DNA of 64,000 nucleotides from Monodelphis domestica. Lineage: Eukaryota; Chordata; Mammalia; Didelphimorphia; Didelphidae. The notes below the pieces were generated by a model, which ran no database searches, was not told where the DNA came from, and was given only the letters and a program-made list of their open reading frames with translations. A program made the position numbers and the translations under genes. The number at the start of each line of letters is the position of its first letter. Position 1 is the first letter of the stretch. The stretch spans positions 444,709,895 through 444,773,894 of the forward strand of contig NC_077227.1 of assembly GCF_027887165.1 (NCBI RefSeq), read 5' to 3'. Positions 33,309 through 44,507 of this stretch are shown in pieces.

Positions 33309-33950
33309 CCACCTACTCCCATCTCTCATTCCTTCAGCAAATCTTCATATGATAAGGCTTACAGCTCCCCTCATCCTCCTGCTCTCCTCCCTCTGAACAT
33401 GCTGCCCTTATGAACATTCCCCTTAAATACTGGTCCTAGAATTCACCAATTCCACAGAGTTCCTCGTTGGTTTGGTGTCCTCAGTGAGTGCATGCAACTA
33501 CAAGAGCCTGATTTTGAAGGAAAAAATGCTAATCTTCAGTGTTTTCATGGGTTTTTGTCTTGTTTCCTCATTGAGGCTATAAATAGTGTTGAGGGGGTAG
33601 GAGAGGACTGGGCCAGAGTGTGTAGGTCTTCCATACCCAGGATGACAAGTACAGAGTTTGAATAACATACCATATAGCACCAAAATGGTGAATAAAACAC
33701 AATTAAATCTTTGACCTTTCCCTGTCTGAATAGCTGATTTATTTCTCTAGAGGGATATTTTAGCCTCCTTTTTCTAACTGTATACCAACATGGAAAGACA
33801 AAAACAAAAACACAAAGACACATATAAATACATCATTTTTAGAGCATTCCAGCCCAGTGTTGGTGGACGTTTCAGCTCAGAGTGGGCATGTGTTTTTGTA
33901 AGGGGGTGTGTGTGACAATGGGCAGGATGGCTGGCAGAGAGAAGCGGATG
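33309..33950. other. Unassigned
   Basis: About 640 bp without a recognised repeat; overlapping reverse frames of 60-92 codons show no domain. Confidence 0.5.
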
Positions 33951-33954
33951 GTGC

Positions 33955-34440
33955 AAAGCCCTAAGGAGACAAATGTTAAGAGGGAGCCACAGGAGTTTAT
34001 TGAGTAAGGAGTGGGAGGAGCAATATGGTCAGACTGTGATTTAGGAAAATTACTTTGGTAGGCATGTGGGGGATAGAGACTTGGAGAGGAGAGAGACTTA
34101 AGCGAGGAAGGCCAATTAGGCTAGACAGAGTCTAGGCAAGAAATAATGATGGCCTGACTCTAATTTAGTGCCTGGAACATAGTAAATGCATGTATGTGTG
34201 AGACCGATGGAAACAGGAATATGACAATTGATTCTACTGTGGAGTGAAAGCAAATGGATGATTTTATGGTTTCAAGCATAAAAAGAGGTGAATGCCCCTG
34301 AAATAGGGAAGTTTGGAAGGGGATGGCTTTTAGAGGAAAGGCAATGAGTTCTGTTTTAGATATGTTGGGAATGAAGTGACTCTGGGACATCCAATTTGAA
34401 TGTCTAATACATAGAAGGAATAGGGAGAGGGAACTCAAAT
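33955..34440 (-). mobile_element. L2, end of coding region and 3' UTR
   Basis: Antisense L2: gcaatatggtcagactgtga, aattactttggtaggcatgt, ggaaggccaattaggctaga, gttctgttttagatatgttg, gggacatccaatttgaatg. On the reverse strand 34330-34400 translates to PNISKTELIAFP, the L2 signature seen also at 4290. Dead. Confidence 0.7.
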
Positions 34441-34484
34441 TTGGCTTTGGGAAGGTCTACTTCCAATTCTTGTTGACTAGAGCT

Positions 34485-34650
34485 TTAGAGTTGAGTTAGG
34501 AAGACCCAAGTTAGAAGACTATCCCAAAGCCTTACTAGCTGCATGATCCTAGGCACTCTCCTCTGTAAAAAACAGATAATTTTAGTACCTGCTTCCCAGG
34601 GGTGATGTGAAAATAAAAGAAGATGATATAAAGTGTGTTAGTGCCTTATT
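34485..34650 (+). mobile_element. MIR-type fragment
   Basis: gttaggaagacccaagttag, agctgcatgatcctaggcac, gtacctgcttcccaggggtg. Confidence 0.6.
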
Positions 34651-35424
34651 AGTTATTCTTGTAATCTCCCTAGTGATCAACAGTGGAAAATTAGGAAAGG
34701 CTTCTCTAGGGCTCATTTTCCTTTGATAACATGTAGGAGTTTGATTGGAGGAACTCACAGGTCCCTGTGATCTCTGGGGTTCTATGGTTAAGTTGACCTA
34801 CTCTATAGCCACCCCAGAACTTAAGTACAGCCATTTCCTATGTAATTAATGTGCTCTCAATACCACACTTATGTAGCTTTTCTTTATACTATCCACCTCC
34901 AACAAGGTCTTTGGGGGTTGACTACACCAGGTGGCTTGTATACCGCTTTGGGAAGACTCTTTATAGAGTCTGCTTGCCTGTCCCAGCCCCTCATGCCTTG
35001 TGAAACCATATCTGATGGATTCATCAATATCCAAGACATTGGTTTCCCTCTGCCTGTTTGTGCCATGGCACCCGAGTAGGATATATGTGATAAGAAGGGG
35101 CTGTTTATTTCCATTACTGTGCCAAGACTGACTCTGGGATTAGGAGAAGACTCTTAGGACAGCCAAATGAGAGAAATCCAAATCAGAATATTTGAGCTAG
35201 ACAGTAGGAAGTCTCTCTGTATGAATACATCCATCTCTTTAACAAGAAATTTAGGATAAAGAAGAAAAATGCTCAACTAAGGTAATTAATTGGTAGTCAA
35301 AGTATGTAGAGGATTAGGAACGTTCCCTCATTCTTTGTTTTTGTTTTTGGTCATGTAAGCTAATTTTTTTTCTAAAACTGGGCTTTCCTATGGGGTGATA
35401 TCTACCACCTGAGGTCATCATAAC
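34651..35424. other. Unassigned
   Basis: About 770 bp without a recognised repeat or exon. Confidence 0.5.
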
Positions 35425-35604
35425 TTACTTATTAGATTGTGAGTCCCATGAGGGCAGAGCCCAAGTCCTATTAATCATGGGTCATAGATTTAGAGCTGGA
35501 AGGAATCTTAAAGGTTGAGTCCAACTTCCCCATTTTACAGATGAGACTCAGGCAAGTCAAGTGACTTGCCTAGGATCACACACTTAATATAGGCCTTTCA
35601 TCAC
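35425..35604 (-). mobile_element. MIR with a short L2 scrap
   Basis: MIR antisense 35485-35604 (gtcatagatttagagctgga; ttttacagatgagactcagg; taggatcacacacttaat). The left 55 bp is L2-like in sense (tgagtcccatgagggcagag). Confidence 0.6.
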
Positions 35605-36535
35605 TCTTATCATAAACTGTGCTGCATCTCACCCTTGTACCTACTCATGTTATTTTTTTAAAACCCTTATCTTCCATCTTGGAATCAATACTGCGTATTG
35701 GTTCCAAGGCAGAAGAGTGGTAAGGGCTAGGCAATGGGGGTCAAGTGACTTGCCCAGGGTCACATAGCTGGGAAGTATCTGAGGTCAGATTTGAACCCAG
35801 GACCTCCCATCTCTAGGCTTGAGTCTCAATCCACTGAGCTACCCAGCTGCCCCCTCATATTGTTTTTTTCACATGGACTCAGCAATCCGGGAAGATAGAC
35901 TCAAATAATATCCCAGTTTGATGGAACCTCATCTATTCCCTGGACTATTATGATGGTTTCCTAATCATGCTTCTTGCCTCAAGGGCATTCTACTTACCTT
36001 AACAAGGTACCCTTTACATAGATGCCAAAGAGTCATCTCTAAAGCTTAGGTCTTACCATACTACTTTCTTGCTCAAGAAACTTTGGTGGCTCCCAATTAG
36101 CTCTAAGAGAAAATACCAACTCAAATGTTTGACACTGAAAGTCCTTCACAGTTTGCTTGCAGCCTGCCTTTCCCAACTTATCACACAACACTTCTCTTAA
36201 CGAATTCTACAGTCTAGCTGCATTCTCTGACCTAGAGTTACTTATATTCACCTCCTGTCTCAATGACTTTGCACAAGCTGTCCCCATGCATGGAATGTAC
36301 ACCCTCTTCAACTGTCTCCTAGAATCTATAGCTTCCCCTCAGGAAGTACTACTTTCTAGATGAAACCTTTCCCGCTTTTCTGAATTGCTACTTCCTTTTC
36401 CCCCATCGCTAAACTACTTTGTATTTATTCTTTTTATTGATTTATGGACATATGCTTTCCATAGAAGAGAGATTCCCTTGAAGGCAATCTTTTTTTTTTT
36501 TTTTTGCTTCTGTATCCCCAGTGCCTGGTATATAA
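35605..36535 (+). mobile_element. L2 3' half, split by a SINE1
   Basis: Sense L2 outside 35660-35853: ccctggactattatgatggt, taccatactactttcttgct, ctttggtggctcccaattag, tctcaatgactttgcacaag, ccccatgcatggaatgtaca, tcctagaatctatagcttcc, and the tail ttctgtatccccagtgcctg. The 68-codon frame at 36157 is part of this 3' region. Confidence 0.75.
35644..35869 (-). mobile_element. SINE1-type SINE inside L2, with target duplication
   Basis: Body 35660-35853 (cttatcttccatcttggaat; gcaatgggggtcaagtgact; gagctacccagctgccccc). Near-identical flanks ctcatgttattttttt (from 35644) and ctcatattgttttttt (35854-35869). Confidence 0.92.
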
Positions 36536-36788
36536 TTGCAATTCAGTCCCATTAGTCAAATCTGACTCTTTGTAACCCTGTTTGGGGTTTTCTTGGTAAA
36601 GACACTGGAATAGTTTTATTATTTTCTTCTCCAGCTCATTTTACAGATGAGGAAACTGAGGCACGCAGGGTTAAATGACTTGCCCAGGGTCACACAGTTA
36701 AGTGTCTGAAGCCAGATTTGAATGCTTGAACATGAGTCTTCCTAACTTCAGACCTGGAGCTCTATCTACTTCACCACCTAGCTGCCCC
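36535..36788 (-). mobile_element. MAR1-type SINE, near full length
   Basis: aattcagtcccattagtcaa, tttggggttttcttggtaaa, ttttacagatgaggaaactg, ggtcacacagttaagtgtct, caccacctagctgcccc. Confidence 0.9.
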
Positions 36789-36914
36789 TCTAGTACATAC
36801 TCAAAAGAATGCTTCTTAAATTGAACTGATTTCAGAGATCATCTAATTCTGCTCCAGTTGATTTTATGGAAGAGGGACTAAGTGAATTTTTTTTTTTAAT
36901 TCCATGTTGAGGGG

Positions 36915-37235
36915 AGGAAGGGAACAAGCATTAAGCGCCTGCATTATATACCAGATGCTATGTTAAGCACTTTACCAATACTATCTCATTTGATCCTCTG
37001 GAAGGTAGATGCTATTGTGACTCCGATTTTATAGTTGAGAAAACTGAGACATACAGCAAACTAAGTGATTTTCTCAATAAGTCCCTGAGGCTAGATTTGA
37101 ATTCAGGTTTTCCTGACCCAGAGCTCTAACCACTGTGAGCAAGCTGAAGTGTAGAGCACTGTGTTAGCAACTGGAGATACAGAAACAAAACCGAACAGTC
37201 TGTTCCCTCAAAGAGTTTCTCATCTCCTTGGGAAC
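36915..37235 (-). mobile_element. MIR and L2 fragments
   Basis: 36915-37136 (gcattaagcgcctgcattat; ttgagaaaactgagacatac; gagctctaaccactgtg) and L2-like 37146-37235 (agcactgtgttagcaactgg; agtctgttccctcaaagag). Confidence 0.6.
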
Positions 37236-38080
37236 ATTTGTTGTTGTAAGCCTTTGGGGGAAAAGGAAACATCTTCTCAGGCAGGCTTATTTCAGAGATG
37301 TGTGTCCTTGGTGGTTCCATTTCATCACAAATGAAGATGGTCCTGCTGGCTGAGTCTGAATCCAACCTGGAATGGAACAGTATTTCCTTTGACTGGGGTT
37401 CAGCCTGGAGGGACTGCGTTGTTTAGACTGGGAAGCTGCACCCTGTCACAAAAGGCTTGCAAACCTCTCTCCGTCGCCTGCTCTTTTCCTCATTCGTTCT
37501 TTTCCTACCTTCCCACACAAACTTCTCCAGATCCAAGGGCACCAGCTTCCTGCCCAGCGAGCCGTGCTCTAAAACACAAACAGTGCAGGAAATGAAAGAC
37601 AGGGAGCAGCAGATGATGCGGGCGGGAGGCCCAGGCATTTCCACGCATCGAGATCTGCTCGGCTCCCCAGGCACACAAGGAGAACTTAAACATTATTTAC
37701 TCAACCATGTGCAAGTTAAAACCAATATCTGCCCACCATCTGTTCATCTGAGTGACCCCTTGGAACTTCAGGGCCCCACATGACGTCAGCATAATTCTTT
37801 CTCCTTCATCTCTTTTATCCAGTCCACCATTCAATGGGGGAGCCCTTGGAGGGATAGGGGCGATGGGGTGGGGGGAGATGAAAGGTCAATGGAACTTATT
37901 TGCAGATAATGCATAGGGGTGTTCAAGGAATCCCTCACATATGATGTTAGAGCAATACACACATGCTGCTTGCTGCTGACATTGCTGCCATTTAGAATCT
38001 CATATGTCCTTTGTTTGTGTTTTATTTTATCTTTCCAATGAACAACCATTCATTTTCTCTTCCACTGATCTCTCTCCTCC
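37236..38080. other. Unique stretch with a CRE motif
   Basis: No repeat recognised. CpG-containing and richer in G and C than its surroundings from 37400 to 37700. Short frames on both strands (up to 108 codons) have no recognisable domain. Confidence 0.35.
37781..37791. promoter_or_regulatory. CRE palindrome TGACGTCA
   Basis: Perfect 8-bp CREB/ATF site followed by GCA, so TGACGTCAGCA also fits half of the large-Maf CRE-type element. A sequence match only. Confidence 0.35.
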
Positions 38081-38084
38081 ATTA

Positions 38085-38373
38085 AAAAGAAAAGCAGCAA
38101 TTGTAAAATCCTTGTAATAAATATAATCATGCAAAACAAAACCCCACATTGTTCATATCTAAAAACATTTCATTTGACACCCTGAATCCATGTCACTATG
38201 GCAGGAGATGCACAGCATGCTTCATTATCAGACCTTTGGAATTGTGGGTAGTTACTCTTATAAGTCATTTGTGTTTACAATGGTATATTTTAAATTAAAA
38301 TTGGTTCTGCTCCTTTAACTCTATATCAGTTCATACAAGTCTTCCTAAGGTTTCTCTGAAAACATCCATTTTG

Positions 38374-38375
<2 letters not shown>
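38085..38375 (-). mobile_element. Old L1 3' UTR and ORF2 end fragment
   Basis: Antisense L1: aatataatcatgcaaaacaa, attgttcatatctaaaaaca, then tctatatcagttcatacaag and tcttcctaaggtttctctga. The same 3' UTR family is at 63262-63640. It runs into the GA tract. Confidence 0.55.
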
Positions 38376-38377
<2 letters not shown>

Positions 38378-38466
<89 letters not shown>

Positions 38467-38489
38467 AGGGAGGGAGGGAGGGAGGGAGG

Positions 38490-38556
<67 letters not shown>
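38378..38556. repeat. (GA)n-(GGGA)n-(GA)n compound microsatellite
   Basis: 179 bp of unbroken purine: about 41 GA units, about 9 GGGA units (38460-38496), then about 30 GA units. The apparent arginine-glutamate frame across it is an artefact. Confidence 0.98.
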
Positions 38557-38558
<2 letters not shown>

Positions 38559-38689
38559 TCAGGGAAAAACCTGACTTTCTCTAAGGTCCCTTAATTAAGG
38601 CCCTCCTTTCTGGAAGCTTCGGTTTTCACATTTTTTAAATTAAAAGATTTATTGAACTACTCATTTTTAAGATCCATTCCAGTTCTAAT

Positions 38690-39365
38690 AAATGTATAAT
38701 ATTCACATAATGCTTTAAAATTTACAAAGCATTTTATACTCAGAACTAATATTATATCATTTGAGCCTCACAAACAACCCAGTAAGGTGGTACTTATAGG
38801 TATTATCAGTTTTATTTTTGACCTCTGATTTCATTAGCATCTTGATAATGGAACATCCTTGGCCAATTAAGATTAGCACCTGCTCTTCAATTTTAGAGAG
38901 TAGCCTTGGGGCTTCTGGAGATTATAACTTGCTCAGGATCACATAGCCAGTATGTGTCAGAGATAGAATTTGAACATAGGTTTTTCCTTTCTGAGAAGCT
39001 AGACTTCTATCCACTACACTACAGCTCCTTCTCTTTTACAGATCAGACAGCTGAAACTCATAAAGGTAAAATGACTTGCCCATGAGCCCACAGCTACTAC
39101 CAGAATTAAACTATTAATCTACTTTTTCTTGATTTCAAGGCCAATACCATCTAGTATACTGGTGCAACAAAACCCCTATGAGATAGGTATATATGTATAT
39201 ATATATATATAGATATCATTTTAATTTAATAGATGAGGAACTGAGTCATAGAAAGGTGGAGTGGATCACAATGACACCACTCAGCAGCAGAGCTAAGGCT
39301 AGAGCCCAGGTGTCCTGACTCCCAAGCACAGGGCTCCTTCCCTTAGATCATCTAGCTTCTTTTCT
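38690..39365 (-). mobile_element. Cluster of decayed MIR-type SINEs
   Basis: At least three antisense pieces: 38690-39030 (broken by about 100 bp of other sequence at 38816-38915), 39035-39165 (acagatcagacagctgaaac) and 39215-39365 (agatgaggaactgagtcata). A TA run lies at 39191-39213. Confidence 0.55.
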
Positions 39366-39463
39366 ATGAAGACCTAACTCTGGCTTCCTGAGGTCCCTTT
39401 ATGTTTACTGTGTTTTGTCTTGCAAGAGTTACATGGTGCCTGTCCATCAGTACCAAAGGCTTT

Positions 39464-40015
39464 CCAGAGTAATTTTTTAAACCCTTATCTTCTGTCTTTG
39501 AATACTGTGTATTGGTTATAAGTGTAAAGATTAAAATTTAGGGGAGACTGAGGCGTCTGAAATTAGTTTCTCTCTGCAAGGAGTATTATATTTTTAGAGA
39601 TTTATTAAAGGTTAAAGATTAAATAAAATACAGAATAAGAAAAAACACGTGCCTAGGCCAGAGGCCTAGAAAAGATAACCTCACATCATGGAAGAGACAC
39701 TTCTGCTCCAAAACAGAAGTCCAAAAACCTTTGCAATCAGGTTAAATACCTTCTCAATCTCGGCCCAGGTTAGATTACAAAGCATTCTGGGGAAGTGGAA
39801 CAAAGGCTTGTGGGGATTGAAGTCCTGGATTCCAGTCCATTTTTATATTCAGCAGAAGAGTGGCAAGGGATAGGCAATGGGGGTCAAGTGAATTGCCCAG
39901 GGTCACACATCTAGGAAGTGTCTGCAGCTAGATTTGAACCTAGGATTTCCCATATCTGGGTCCGACTCTCAATCCACCAAACCACCCAGCTGTTCCCCCA
40001 GAGAGTAATTTCTTA
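39464..40015 (-). mobile_element. SINE1-type SINE split by an LTR
   Basis: Left part 39470-39522 (acccttatcttctgtctttg; tactgtgtattggttataag), right part 39852-39998 (gcagaagagtggcaagggat; gtcacacatctaggaagtgt; accacccagctgttcccc). In intact copies these join as ggttccaag|gcagaag. Target repeats cagagtaatttttta and agagtaatttctta flank the SINE. Confidence 0.88.
39523..39851 (-). mobile_element. Probable solo LTR inside SINE1
   Basis: 329 bp precisely bounded by the two SINE halves. It begins TGTAAAGATT and ends TATATTCA (TG...CA). It carries gagatttattaaaggttaaa, aaacacgtgcctaggccaga and gcattctggggaagtggaac. No short target duplication is obvious. Strand is a guess: the complement has AATAAATCTC, a possible poly(A) signal. 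No viral genes are present. Confidence 0.6.
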
Positions 40016-40360
40016 AGTCAATCAGTCTACAAGCATTAATGAAATTCCTACTGTGTCCCATGTGCCACAGGTGCTAAGCAATGGGAAATAGAAAGACAAA
40101 AGGGAAACAGCCCCTGCAGTCAGGGAGCTTTCCAATTTCTGGGAGACAAAATCATATGGTCTACATTTTGCACAATCTAAGAATTTATTAAACATTTGTT
40201 GAATGAATTAACAAATGCTTCTGGCTGGTAGCAATGACATGTAGGCATTATTTAGTGCATTTTTGCCCAGATGGTATCTTATAATAGAATTAAATCAATT
40301 TGATTCAATTCACATTTACTGAGTTCCTACTATGTGCAAGGCCCTATGCAAGGTGCTCTA
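40013..40360. mobile_element. L2 terminal fragments, mixed directions
   Basis: Antisense 40013-40160 (attcctactgtgtcccatgt; ccctgcagtcagggagcttt), sense scrap near 40185-40212 (aacatttgttgaatgaatta), antisense 40290-40360 (gagttcctactatgtgcaag). Confidence 0.6.
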
Positions 40361-41177
40361 TACCCAAACCAGCCAACAGAATTTCTCCAATGCCTTTTGC
40401 ATCCCCACCCCCAGAGCCTCTCCTACTACTGGAATAGCTTTCCAGAACCCAGGCTCACTTCCATGCCATCCATGATCAGTTGCTGCCAAAGAGCTTGAGT
40501 GTTTGTGAGTGTTTCGACCTATATTGCAATACTCAAGAGGTGAAAGCTGAATGGATTACCTAGCACAGGGGTTGCTGCATTTTATCAGAGGGCTCCTAGA
40601 GAAGAAGCAGTGCTTCAATTCTAAGGAATGGAGCTCTGAGAGTGGGAATTTCTGACATGGTAGAAGGCCATGTTTTGTTCAGTTATTCTTAGTGGTCCCT
40701 TGAATTCCTAGCAGCTGAGGCTGGGCCCACTCAAACCTTCCCAAAACATCTCTCAGAGGTAGCAGCTTGACATATATTCCCATTTCCAGCTTGAGGGATG
40801 CTTTGTAGGGAGAGCAGGGTCTCTGGCATTTCATCTGGCCCCATCAGGTTCCACTCCCTGCTCACCTGACACTCTCTGCTGTCCTCATTGCTCCTGTTTA
40901 TCTATTTGCACCTGGGGTTGCTTCCTGACATGGCTCCCTTTGGTTGCCTGGCAACAGCCTCAGCATTGTACTCTATGATCCTGGATAACACCCTCCACCA
41001 CCCCTAGCACACACCCTCCCACTGCCCCCTATGGATTGTAGCGCCCACCCGCCTGCTCTGAATGAGCTGTATCAGGATGCACCAGGCTGGCTGATAACTG
41101 GAGCACATTTTACATGCATGAAAGATAACAATAGGTACCAGATTTGGAAGACTAAAACTACTCTGGGGCAAAACACA
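40361..41177. other. Unique stretch with RFX X-box
   Basis: About 800 bp without a recognised repeat, with moderate G and C. It could be regulatory. Confidence 0.35.
40943..40955. promoter_or_regulatory. X-box-like palindrome GTTGCC-T-GGCAAC
   Basis: Two perfect 6-bp half-sites with a 1-bp spacer match the RFX-family consensus GTNRCC(0-3N)RGYAAC. RFX sites of this kind drive ciliary and immune genes. No linked promoter is visible. Confidence 0.4.
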
Positions 41178-41202
41178 AGGAGGAGGAGGAGGAGGAGGAG
41201 GA
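41178..41202. repeat. (GGA)n microsatellite
   Basis: About eight GGA units with one GAA. Confidence 0.9.
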
Positions 41203-41249
41203 GAAGGAACAAGAGAGGTGTATTGTGGAATTGGATGGGAATTCAGAAA

Positions 41250-41592
41250 ACCTTGGTCCTAGTCTGATTTATATCATTAACTTGCTGTGTGACCTCAAGC
41301 AAGTTAATTTTCCTCTATGGACTTGAATTTCCCTATCTATAAAATATATTCATTCAAAAAATATTTATCGGGAACCCACTTTGTACAAGCCCCAAGAATT
41401 ATAGATCTGGAGGCTTAAAGAAACATCAAAGGTCATTTAGCCCAACTTCCATTCATTTTACAGATGAGGAAACTGAGAACCAGGAAGGTTAAGTTACTTG
41501 CTGAAAATCATATCAATAGTAATAGAAGTGGGACTTATCTCCAGGTACTTTAATTCCAGAGGTCAGTACTCTTTCCATGGTACCACTGACTT
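41250..41592. mobile_element. SINE/MIR pair in opposite directions
   Basis: Sense piece 41250-41345 (tgctgtgtgacctcaagcaa), a short L2 antisense scrap (aaaatatttatcgggaaccc), then antisense MIR 41393-41592 (agatgaggaaactgagaacc). Confidence 0.6.
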
Positions 41593-42034
41593 CTCTCTAT
41601 GAAAAAGAGGCTTGGTCTACATATTCCTCAAGCTGCTTACATCTCTAATACTTCATTTGCATGGATTTAATTAGTATGAGTTCATTAGTATGAAGATAAT
41701 ATTTCATTAGCGTTATATGTTAAATAAAATTGAGACCTAACTCCTGTGGAGTTGAAAAGTACTGGAATAATGTCTGTGCAGGTACAGACATGGTCTTTCC
41801 CAACAGATGAGGTTAGCTTATTTCAGTAGAGGCAAGTGAAGAACAGTGACTAACTGCTTCATTGGATTGTGTTCCTCTCTATTCAGAACATGGTGAACTC
41901 TCCAAGGTACCATCTCCCTTCTGACTTCCCAAAGCACTGGGAAACTTGGAGCCAGGGGCTAAGCTGGGGAATAGGAGCCCCTTCGCTCTGCCCACAGATT
42001 GGACACACCTGAGGACAGCTGGGGAATGGAATAG
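41593..42034. other. Unassigned
   Basis: No recognised repeat or exon. Confidence 0.5.
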
Positions 42035-42192
42035 TTTACTAGATTTGGAATTAGAGGACAAGAGTCAAATCTCACCTTTACTATGTATTGCCTATGTGAT
42101 CTTGGTGGAGGTCCTTTAGTTCTCTGGGTTTGGGGGGCGAAGGGTGGATTCAATGATCTCTAAGCCCCTCTCTAGTACTGAATCTAGGATCT
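42035..42192 (+). mobile_element. MIR-type CORE-SINE
   Basis: gatttggaattagaggacaa, tgcctatgtgatcttggtgg, ggattcaatgatctctaagc. Confidence 0.65.
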
Positions 42193-42279
42193 TTCACTCA
42201 GAGGCAAGATGTTGGGGAAGCTGATGCCTAGTGAGGAGAATGAAGAAAATATCTAATTCCTGTGAGGAGTTGCCTGTCT

Positions 42280-42480
42280 CATGCAGAGCAGGATAAATTG
42301 CACAAAGGATGGTTCATTTATGTACTATTAGGGATGACATGTTAATATCAAAGCGTTAAAATATGTAAATAGCATAAGCATGCGCCCCATCCTAATTACT
42401 GTTTTACATTATCAAGTCATTTACTCTTTATGACATTTTATGACCGTTCAGCTGTGTCAGCAAACAATTAGCTGAGCCTC
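42280..42480. other. Unique AT-rich block, candidate conserved non-coding element
   Basis: Not recognised as repeat. Contains GCATGCGC (42378-42385, NRF1-like half site), tcctaattactg, gtaaatagcataagc and acaattagctgagc. Dense transcription-factor-like words; conservation untested. Confidence 0.35.
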
Positions 42481-44015
42481 CTACCATGGAGGAAGAAAAA
42501 AAGATTTTCCAGTTTCTTCCGCCCAGAAAATTTCACACAAATCCTTCCCAGTTCCAAGATCAAGAAAGTCAGAACCCCAGAGGAAGATGCCCATTGTGGA
42601 AGAGGCTCTTTGTATGAACTGCAAAAACCCAAGCAAGCTCTCTGCCATTTTCCTTATTGGTCTCCTACCCACTTACTGTGCAGGCAGATATATATGCCGC
42701 CTAATGAGAACTGACATTTCTTATGCTGCATCTTACAGCTTCTGCCCCAACTTAATACTTTGCAGGTGTTACCTTATTACAAAGTAAGCTTTGAGGCAAT
42801 AAGCTTTGAGAAAACTTAGTGGTTATTATGAAAGGAAAAGATGATTTGCGTTGTAAAGCAGTGTACCTTTACAGTCATCAAGTCTTTATCACAGGACCGA
42901 CATTTGGAAAATACTGGTGCTGCCAACTGCAGGCAAAGTCCTTCCCCAGAGCTCCAGATGAAGCTCATTGTCATTGTGGAACAGGTATGTTTCCTGTTTT
43001 CTGGGAGGAGGGTTCCCACTGGAACCACTTCAAAGTTCATTTAAGTGAACTGGGAATCATGCTGTGATGAGACACCACTTGGCGATGTGATTGATGGAAA
43101 AGAAAATTAGAGCTATGGTAGGGTCTGAGGTGTGGAGCCTGGGGAAGTCAGTCAGTGGTCAGAAAAGACTCATCTTCTACTGTCAAAAAAAGAAAGGGGA
43201 GAAAGACTTTGGATGGAGATCCCTGGATTTTTAACTATCAGATGTTTATATCAGCTAGAGCCTGAAACATTCCTGATAATGACTGGGAGTTCTTATGATG
43301 AATAATTCTATGTTTGGAGCTACTGAAGAGCAGTGTTGATAGCAGAAGAAAGAGAACAGAGAGGTGAATAGACACAATTTCCATTAAAATGGATTTCAAG
43401 AGACAAAAGGCACATACAAAACTATTTTAAGCTGAAGGCAGGTGACATGGGATTCAAAATTTAATGAGCCTTAAATGCCATTGGATGAATGTACTGGGAG
43501 ATGTACAGTTACATCAGAAAAGCCCTGCACAGTTGCATGCCTTTCCATAATACTCTATTTTTTAAAGGCTCCTTAGAACTAACAAGCCCAAATTCAATCA
43601 AATGGTGTAGTCATAACCATTTCAGATGGTTACAAAAACCCATTCACAGCTAAATGGTCTTTTGGCTTACACACAGGAAGGCTGTCTGCAGGTCTCCCTG
43701 GTTGATGGTCACACAAGCTTTTAGTTTGCCTTTCACCAGGGGTCCCAGGGCAAAAAATGCTTGCCTGGATTATGGCAATCTGCCAAATGGATACCAGCCT
43801 CAAAAATTTGTAACACTTTGATTCTAAGGTTCTTATACCCACATATTCCATCTCTCCCAAATCTTCATGAGTAATGTTTCTCTTTTTTGTTCCTCCCATC
43901 CCCCTAGCTTTGGGGTGAGTTTTAAAGGTTATTCATGGCTGCTCTATTAGCCAGTGAGATGCTTGGGATAATTTACACTGCTTTCCTATTGGCTAATATA
44001 TCAAATGGAAAATAC
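42481..44015. other. Unassigned
   Basis: About 1.5 kb without a recognised repeat. Short frames on both strands at 42819-43067 and 43630-43899 have no recognisable domain. Confidence 0.5.
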
Positions 44016-44017
44016 AG

Positions 44018-44178
44018 GGTCAAAGAATTGGAATTGGAAAGCACCTAAAGTTCAGTCAGTCCAACAACCTCATTTTACTGATGGAGACTGAGGCTCAGAG
44101 AGATTAAGTGACAGTTTCAACAAGAGATTTGCTTCCACGTCTTCTGACTCCCAAGAACAAGCCACTCTTTCCTATACT
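44018..44178 (-). mobile_element. MIR-type CORE-SINE
   Basis: aagaattggaattggaaagc, tggagactgaggctcagaga, cttctgactcccaagaacaa. Confidence 0.65.
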
Positions 44179-44507
44179 ATGATGACTAAAATTTATTTGA
44201 AGCTATCATAGCAATGGGATTAAATTGTGCATTAAATGACCTAACAAACTCTAGGACATTAAAAAAAATGATGGCACATCCAACTTCCCTGTTAACTCCC
44301 ATTGCTTTGGTAGCAAAAGCTGCCTCTCATTCCCTCTAATACCACACAAGCACTCATATATATATTTACACTATTTGAAGGCATTCAATATGGTCTTCCT
44401 CATCTTAGCTCTGGATTTATCCCAACTTGTGTCATAACCCTATTAATTAAATATTAAGGTTATAGACTTTTCCTAGGGAAAATTGTAAAGTTGAAAGTCA
44501 GGATTGT
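44179..44507. other. Unassigned
   Basis: No recognised repeat or exon in 330 bp. Confidence 0.5.

Noticed and set aside
38085..38375. AT-rich block first read as a conserved element
   Set aside because: Its phrases recur in the L1 3' UTR at 63262-63640 and in ORF2 antisense, so it is old L1.
38373..38594. Arginine-glutamate repeat protein
   Set aside because: Pure GA/GGGA microsatellite, open in every frame.
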